The translations under genes and the position numbers were made by a program. Positions 17,701 to 21,984 of a DNA stretch of 21,984 bases are shown here, piece after piece (the first letter of the stretch is position 1; every line of letters starts with the position of its first letter). The stretch covers positions 1 through 21,984 of the IMG/VR virus record IMGVR_UViG_3300010392_000636; one strand, 5' to 3'. A model generated the notes under the pieces. The model saw nothing but the letters and a program-made list of their open reading frames with translations, did no database searches and was not told the origin of the DNA. The DNA is from a virus.

Positions 17701-19230
17701 TCCCTCTAATAAGAAAAAAGTAGCGTTACTATCTGGATCTTTATAGTATGTGCTAACATAAATAGTATTATAAGTTGTTTTGTCAGGCTTAATGACAAAT
17801 TTATATCTTTTTGCCCATGAAGGCGCTATTTGAGGTGGAGAAACTGACGTAGAATTAGGTCCAGATCCACCTGGAATAGTAACCTGTATAGTGTTTACTG
17901 CAGCTGAATATTCGCAAGCAACATGAACAGTGTTGTTTAAAGAAACTTGAGTAGTGGAAGATCTATTGAACTCATCCATGTAGACAATGCCTATTTCATA
18001 TCCTCGATTACTATGTAGACTATAATTATTAGATGACTTTACATAGCGAGCTTCAACTGAATTTATCTGATAATACTCATATAAAGTTTGAGTGGGAGTG
18101 TTTATATCATCCACAAACTTCATAGCCGGTATTTGAAAACTAATAACACTACTTCCAGGGCTGCTTATTATTTCAATAGCTTGATCTACAGCAGAAATTC
18201 CACTTGCAGTTTTAACAAACGTTGTCCCTGAGTTAGATAAGTTAGTTGGTATAATACAATTAAACTCATCTGTAACCGTAACTCCAATGCACGAATTTGC
18301 TACAGTTTTAATAGGAGGCCCAATTATCGCTATAAAATCAGCGCTTGTCGCTAAGTCATGAACGCTATTAAAGTTTTGAGACAAAACATAATCAATAGTG
18401 ATAACTTTTGCTGTAGTCGTTGTGTCTGGAAAGGGGGCTTGACCTGAAAAAGAATAATGAAAAAATTGAATTTCAAAATTTATACTTGAACCTTGAATTA
18501 ATTCTGAGTCAGATAAATCTACACTAACAATAGAGTCAGGTATTGTCTCTGAAGTTCCACCTATAGTATATACACCACTATTAGTGGTATCTGTAAGAGT
18601 TACTAAGCCTACATCTTTTGACTCTAAGTTAACGCTATAATTAAAATTAATAGGGTTATTAAACCTATCTAATAAATTGTATCCTTCTACGTAATTTCCA
18701 TACACAAGTCTGTTTCCTATTAAAGTTTGAGCTTGAGCTATTTTAGGAACATTATCATAAAGCCTTAATATTTCATATTCAGGAAGTATGGTAAATATTT
18801 TTTGATTATCAAAAATATAAACTTCTGTATTGTCGTTTCCAAGTCCTGCTGCCGCTTTGTCTATTTTTTCTATAACTTTAATAGTAGGATTATCCATCTC
18901 CTTAAATAAAAGTTCTATTCCCGTAACTAAAGCTCCTCCAGTGTTGTAAGATATTCGCACAGCATTTGAAGAGTTTATCATCCCCTCATTTAAAAAACTT
19001 TCATAACTAAAAGTAAAAAATTTAGATGTAAACGCAGGGTCACTAAATTGTGAAGTTGCAGAAAACTCTCCATTCTGATATTGATACCTGTAAGCAAAGC
19101 AAATAAACCGATCCTCTAAAAAGTTATTTTCAGTAGGCAAGGAAAATGCGCTAACAGTCGGTGCAGAGACGGGTGGCTTTTTTATTACTAAAAGGCTTTC
19201 TGCGCTAAAATCATCTATATATGCAGCCAT
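14737..19230 (-). CDS. Large tail tube/stabilisation-type protein, second part (1497 aa)
   Basis: The N-terminus (IDDFSAESLLVIKKPPVSAPT, then FICFAYRYQYQNGEFSATSQFSDPAF at 42-67) looks like the middle, not the start, of P22 gp10/T7 gp12-like tube proteins of crAss-like and flavobacterial phages, as I recall them. IAQAQTLIGNRLVYGNYVEG (164-183) follows. Residues about 885-1010 hold the most recognisable block: ADLTYSGIFNDESNVN, LQEDKISYVM, GISSNPESF, YFTDSKRGAVIQL and GMRGWFRDFF. Residues 1378-1497 form a separate beta module ending in a Cys (GVANSYSGG, VKFDGVEVINTGYRG, CPT). The protein is beta-rich throughout, with no export signal. The start ATG lies 2 bases after the 352-aa stop. Adding one base to the A run at 19235-19237 would join the two into one frame of about 1851 codons, so this may be the larger part of a broken or recoded gene. 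Confidence 0.85.
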   Translation of the reverse strand: MAAYIDDFSAESLLVIKKPPVSAPTVSAFSLPTENNFLEDRFICFAYRYQYQNGEFSATSQFSDPAFTSKFFTFSYESFLNEGMINSSNAVRISYNTGGALVTGIELLFKEMDNPTIKVIEKIDKAAAGLGNDNTEVYIFDNQKIFTILPEYEILRLYDNVPKIAQAQTLIGNRLVYGNYVEGYNLLDRFNNPINFNYSVNLESKDVGLVTLTDTTNSGVYTIGGTSETIPDSIVSVDLSDSELIQGSSINFEIQFFHYSFSGQAPFPDTTTTAKVITIDYVLSQNFNSVHDLATSADFIAIIGPPIKTVANSCIGVTVTDEFNCIIPTNLSNSGTTFVKTASGISAVDQAIEIISSPGSSVISFQIPAMKFVDDINTPTQTLYEYYQINSVEARYVKSSNNYSLHSNRGYEIGIVYMDEFNRSSTTQVSLNNTVHVACEYSAAVNTIQVTIPGGSGPNSTSVSPPQIAPSWAKRYKFVIKPDKTTYNTIYVSTYYKDPDSNATFFLLEGENAAKVQTGDRLIVKRDSNEYLRSCTYATVLEKEAKGINFINIEDPLNPAAGSDPAGTINVPAGAYMKINTTNFSIASADDAGGVLVDPGNIQNRVNGRPAVAYPVNVVNTSGAPYDYIDYTVNNGSNGRFNFLFNRWGRSNSCGRRTYKLNLDVRARADYNNFKDYWEGESINLLIDNGQGTYDGDETGSPFISTYYNTLITAARNPNGTDFPNANINNISYQFFRNTTTNQLFLIVAGGVGCVGNLGRSKASVDVQIIVDRTDGSTIAFETEPVEALPDVWYENDLSFAIDDLGQHTGNVSNQLINFNNAGTTTPQDAIIDTGFYNCISFGNGIESYKVRDSLTGKPLNFGNRVSTTSAEIYKEAHRFADLTYSGIFNDESNVNKLNEFNLGLLNFKSLEDSFGPINKLYSRKKDILTLQEDKISYVMTGVNLLTDASGGGVLTSVPEVLGSQVPRIEEFGISSNPESFVSYGANKYFTDSKRGAVIQLTGNDVGQEQLQVISEFGMRGWFRDFFINTITNQKLGAFDPYMNEYVLATNSQTIPGMSNCLACGVTENVLVNPEEETIYCVNVGQDIGSVVIDYVIPNAALEDVVSEINTPVSPGLEDVQTESGLDIVSQSTSSGSDGYIIKAYYNGVEYTSGLVFVSGTITIPKNIVDVSEITLAVSTTSLVADTIQITTECPIQDIITIYNISVTSNNEATQTIHNQYNWTDGVFSSPLHSNQVDFAASDLIPIVSQYSTVSGPIGAGVVPSEGALVNIISNKLTTDDFVFNTTSNKFRYLRTDIVYNNTSSDILSLITASSEATPIVTNGGQNFANFTMPVGTTTQNKLYLIWDYRSSTSGILNKDSNYIDACCPATPIGPTIACGVANSYSGGAVFPQTSNITLGATLGGVLLDFNITEVPSKVIVKFDGVEVINTGYRGDATQQGALNNALSGRGLPPETISGVGIGTGTFTKSTATTFATVEVYSPLSNNSWSTTLNCPT

Positions 19231-19232
19231 GT

Positions 19233-20291
19233 CTAAATATTAATTGTGTAAGTTACATTATTAACTAAAGTTATACTTGTAAAGTTAAGTAATCCTGTCG
19301 ATTCTGGCTGTATATTTATACCTGATCCATCATTAAATATTGATCCAGGCGCATAATTTACCGACCAAGTTCCACTTGACCCGTCATCTCCAGTTATAGT
19401 GCCCGACAAAGTTCCTGAGCCTGGATTACCAACTCCTGAAGAATTAATTATACCAAAACCCCCGGTACTATCTCCATATACAAATGAAGTTAAAGCAAAA
19501 TTAGAAGCGTTTCCGCTGCCTTGGAGGCCATATCCTTTGGTAACCGTAAGCACTGACCCTGAAATAGGAATTGTATAACAGTCTGTACCCGGCAAAGCAA
19601 TTTGAGTTGTAGTAGGCGCTACTCCCGCACCTATACCTCCAATAGGATTAGGGCAAGGAAGAAGAGTCCCTCTATGAAATCCATAAACGTCCACTAACAC
19701 AGCGTTAGTAAATCCAGCAGTAAATTTCCACGCTAAACTTGGAACTGAAGCAGGAGTACCGGTAACTGGATCACCATAATTATTATTTATATTTATAGAT
19801 CTAGGGGGATTTAAATTATCTGTAAAAAATAATAAATTTTCAATTAAATTTATACCTGTTATTAAGTTTTGAGGATTAAAATTTAAAGTAGTAAGTATTC
19901 CTCCTCCGTCATCAAGACTAATAACATGATAATTTAACTGAGTTGTTATCGTGTTAAAAGAAACTATCATATCACATTTTCCAGTATTTCCTAAAGGAAA
20001 TTCAGGATCATGAACAAACCAATATATAGTCTCATTCGCACCATCATCATAAGCTCCCAAGGTTCTTGCTGCGGAACTTAAAGGTGTCTCAACAAGTGTT
20101 ACCCTGTCTGTAAATATTAAAGACGTTAAAACGGTGTTTCCTTTAGTATTTTCCACAGAGCCATATTCAGAATCTTCCGTAGAACCTAAGCGAACATTTA
20201 ACGCGTCAATATATTCACCATCAATTATAAGCCTTTCATCAAGGCTTTTATTCATCCTTCCCTTAATGAAGTTTCTTTGAATTTTTGCCAT
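19233..20291 (-). CDS. Tail tube/stabilisation-type protein, first part (352 aa)
   Basis: The N-terminus is typical of the stabilisation/tube family: FIKGRMNKSLDERLIIDGEY (8-27), DALNVRLGSTEDSEYGSVENTKGN, then a beta-propeller-like pattern with GAYDDGANETIYWFVHD (79-95), a Phe/Asn strand near 110-125 and FFTDNLNPPRSININ (155-169). The second half (about 175-352) is Gly/Ser/Thr/Asn-rich beta sequence without recognisable motifs and ends in NVTYTINI before a TAG at 19233-19235. In related proteins, as I recall, the NPPRSIN region leads within one chain into IDDFS-like sequence, which here opens the next gene. The protein is therefore either a real separate subunit, or the N-terminal part of a gene split by one base. 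It starts 1 base after the 306-aa stop (TAAAATG). Confidence 0.82.
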   Translation of the reverse strand: MAKIQRNFIKGRMNKSLDERLIIDGEYIDALNVRLGSTEDSEYGSVENTKGNTVLTSLIFTDRVTLVETPLSSAARTLGAYDDGANETIYWFVHDPEFPLGNTGKCDMIVSFNTITTQLNYHVISLDDGGGILTTLNFNPQNLITGINLIENLLFFTDNLNPPRSININNNYGDPVTGTPASVPSLAWKFTAGFTNAVLVDVYGFHRGTLLPCPNPIGGIGAGVAPTTTQIALPGTDCYTIPISGSVLTVTKGYGLQGSGNASNFALTSFVYGDSTGGFGIINSSGVGNPGSGTLSGTITGDDGSSGTWSVNYAPGSIFNDGSGINIQPESTGLLNFTSITLVNNVTYTINI

Positions 20292-20292
20292 T

Positions 20293-21213
20293 TTATTTTA
20301 TCCACTTATTCTGACCTCGCATACTCATAATTAGTCTACTAGGATGAATATTGCTTAATCTAATTTTTGCATTTCTTAAAAGTGCTGATTTGTTTTTTCT
20401 AGCTCTATTAATAATATATTCTTGCACTCCAAATTTACTATTTAAAATAGCGTAACTTATATATGCGTATATATACTCTTCAAACATTTTATTGACCGTA
20501 ACCAAACTATCATCTCCGTTTTCCATACCATCAGAAATGTATTGTAAAATACAGCTTTGATTAGCCATAGTGGAATCAAAATTAATTACACCTGCTTTTT
20601 TATCAATAGTAAAAGTTGGATTTATGTTAGCAGTCTCAGTATTTAAACCATATCTCGCGCCAATTCTAGAATTATATATATCACTATCAAAATTGTTGAC
20701 CCCTGGGTTTACATTTTCGTCTATTGAATCATTTAAATATATGCTCTGTAAACTTCCATCTAATCTTTGTGTATCAATAGCAGAGGTTTCTGTGTTTACA
20801 TTATCATCAGAATCATAAGTAAATGCTGCGGTAGCTGTTTGAATATAAGAAACGGCAGACTGTACTTGTATATTTTCAGTAAGATCTCTTACTACGCCAT
20901 CTTTAAATAAAGATAGCTTAACCCAATTCACGTAATCTGAAGGTAATACAAACCTTAAATCGTCATAAACAGTAAGCTCTAAAGATTTTATTTCTTTAAA
21001 TGCATCGTAGTTTAACTCCTGTATACTTCGCTTTGCGTGAAATAATATTTTATATCTATTCTCGTTATTTACTAAAGAATGGTTTCCGTCATACATCAAC
21101 AGAAAATTAGTAACTATATCAGCTAAACTAACATATTGATACGAACCCCAGTTAGAATCTGTAGGTGCGACACCATCGTTTGTGTAATATTTTTTTTGAT
21201 CTATATATGCCAT
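20293..21213 (-). CDS. Head-tail connector/tail tube type protein (T7 gp11/P22 gp4 position)
   Basis: A 306-aa protein. Residues about 30-110 (VSLADIVTNFLLMYDGN, YKILFHAKRSIQELNYDAFKE, then SLELTVYDDLRFVLPSDYVNWVKLSLF) show a helical bundle leading into a strand pair, as in T7 gp11/P22 gp4-type gatekeeper or connector proteins. The middle is polar and variable (DSDDNVNTETSAID). The C-terminal part, from VNFD-like sequence to a basic tail (NRARKNKSALLRNAKIRLSNI), is helical and likely packs in the ring. It lacks a signal peptide. It starts 2 bases after the stop of the 242-aa gene and is followed 1 base later by the tube gene, so the three are coupled. The role is inferred from motif style and gene order. 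Confidence 0.82.
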   Translation of the reverse strand: MAYIDQKKYYTNDGVAPTDSNWGSYQYVSLADIVTNFLLMYDGNHSLVNNENRYKILFHAKRSIQELNYDAFKEIKSLELTVYDDLRFVLPSDYVNWVKLSLFKDGVVRDLTENIQVQSAVSYIQTATAAFTYDSDDNVNTETSAIDTQRLDGSLQSIYLNDSIDENVNPGVNNFDSDIYNSRIGARYGLNTETANINPTFTIDKKAGVINFDSTMANQSCILQYISDGMENGDDSLVTVNKMFEEYIYAYISYAILNSKFGVQEYIINRARKNKSALLRNAKIRLSNIHPSRLIMSMRGQNKWIK

Positions 21214-21215
21214 GT

Positions 21216-21944
21216 TTATTGCTGTTGATTTTGAATTTGTTCTTCCATCTGTCCAAATTTAACTACATCTCCTTCTCTAATAGATATGCCCGCATATTGC
21301 AATATCTTTGCCACTAAATCATTACCGTCATCTATAGGTAACTCGAAGTCTTGAAAATCCGGTTGACTTTGATCAAAAATAGGGTCTCCATTAGAAATTG
21401 AAGTGAATGTCCATTTAGGGTCTTTAGGATACCTGATATACTGCGCTTGAACATCTCCAAAAGTGTTATATGTACTTGGATATATAGTTATACTAGAAGC
21501 CTCCTGACTATAGGCAGGATAAGTTATAGAGGGCGTTGTAAGTATTGAGCTATTAAGTAAAGTTATTTTACTTTGACCCACTTTTTCTGCTTCCCCTTTA
21601 TAAACACCTCCTGTTGAACATAAGACTTTATTTAATAGGTAATAATCAGAACCTGTGGTAGATGCGCTAGGAAGGAAAAAAATGTTATTAGCGTTTTGAG
21701 ACAAAGATTGTGTAACTGAAAACGTATCTATTACCTCTTCTATCCCCTTTTTTAAATCGGCATATCCAGTTCCTGATATACGTGAATTTTCTTTATTGAT
21801 TTGTTGATTATATGAATAAAAATACTCATCAAATAAATCTAACTGAGCTTGCTTCGCAAACAAGTTAAAATCCGATGGAGATATATACCCGTAGTTATTT
21901 TTATTTATAATCGCTAAAACTGTATTTCGTACAGAGTTTATCAT
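21216..21944 (-). CDS. Neck/connector structural protein (marine flavobacterial phage type)
   Basis: A 242-aa protein. The N-terminal 75 residues are a helical block with GYISPSDFNLFAKQAQLDLF (19-38), EYFYSYN and NKENSRISGTGYADL; I recall this arrangement from structural proteins next to the portal/tail region of marine flavobacterial phages and crAss-like ring proteins. The middle is beta-rich, with YYLLNKVLC and SITIYPSTY. Around 165-180 lies IRYPKDPKWTF, followed by an acidic segment (DFQDFELPIDDGNDLV) and a helix ending in a Gln-rich tail. A ring or adaptor between portal and tail tube is the best guess. It is the first gene here and has a TATCTTTG box 16 bases upstream. The leader lacks a Shine-Dalgarno sequence. 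Its upstream neighbours are outside the window. Confidence 0.82.
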   Translation of the reverse strand: MINSVRNTVLAIINKNNYGYISPSDFNLFAKQAQLDLFDEYFYSYNQQINKENSRISGTGYADLKKGIEEVIDTFSVTQSLSQNANNIFFLPSASTTGSDYYLLNKVLCSTGGVYKGEAEKVGQSKITLLNSSILTTPSITYPAYSQEASSITIYPSTYNTFGDVQAQYIRYPKDPKWTFTSISNGDPIFDQSQPDFQDFELPIDDGNDLVAKILQYAGISIREGDVVKFGQMEEQIQNQQQ

Positions 21945-21960
21945 TGCTACTTATTTTAAA

Positions 21961-21968
21961 CAAAGATA
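21961..21968 (-). promoter_or_regulatory. Candidate Bacteroidota -7 box (TATCTTTG) before the first gene
   Basis: The minus strand reads TATCTTTG 16 bases before the 242-aa start, identical to the box ahead of the GNAT gene. A T-rich run lies just upstream at 21972-21980 and continues toward the edge. The -33 region falls outside the window, so the promoter cannot be completed. It could drive the tube genes and, by read-through, most of the window. Confidence 0.4.
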
Positions 21969-21984
21969 AGCAAAAAAAAAGAGG

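Noticed and set aside
19233-19245. Programmed ribosomal frameshift at the 352/1497 junction
   Set aside because: The window of overlap between the two frames is only a few bases and contains no classical slippery heptamer or visible downstream structure. A plain indel or true split explains it as well.
21969-21984. Terminator T-run of an upstream gene (CCTC followed by a T run on the minus strand)
   Set aside because: The hairpin that would precede it lies outside the window, so it cannot be supported.

Overview
This window looks like the structural (virion assembly) region of a tailed, podovirus-type phage of a Bacteroidota host, most likely a marine flavobacterium. The DNA is AT-rich. Every gene lies on the minus strand, so gene order runs from the right edge to the left. 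No gene has a Shine-Dalgarno sequence; starts follow A/T-only leaders such as AATATAAT-ATGG. The four largest gaps that precede a start codon each carry a TAnnTTTG box, the -7 element of Bacteroidota sigma factors. No tRNA, CRISPR array, integrase or insertion sequence was seen. All gaps are under 80 bases, so no long non-coding stretch exists.

Layout in transcription order. (1) 21944-19233: two connector/tail-tube type proteins (242 and 306 aa), then the first part (352 aa) of a tail tube/stabilisation-type protein. (2) 19230-14737: the 1497-aa second part of that protein. A one-base change in an A run at 19235-19237 would fuse the two parts. (3) 14726-9913: an accessory cassette in which two glycosyltransferases, one of the GT60 (GlcNAc-transferase) type and one of the HtrL/YibB type, sit between two tail proteins with long Pro/Thr linkers. 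(4) 9875-1: a GNAT-fold protein, a small Ala-rich protein, a 536-aa charged protein and a giant protein of more than 2356 aa that runs off the left edge.

The order tube A, tube B, GNAT, small Ala-rich, mid-size, giant parallels T7 genes 11-12-13-14-15-16, with the glyco/tail cassette inserted between 12 and 13. My reading is that the first genes build the neck and tail, the cassette builds and perhaps sugar-decorates the distal tail, and the last four form the internal ejection apparatus. Family calls for the two glycosyltransferases and the GNAT are the firmest. The structural roles rest on sequence style, gene order and remembered motifs.

The most interesting item is the glycosyltransferase pair between two Pro/Thr-linker virion proteins. 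GT60 enzymes in eukaryotes act on hydroxyproline, so the linkers are natural candidate acceptors.
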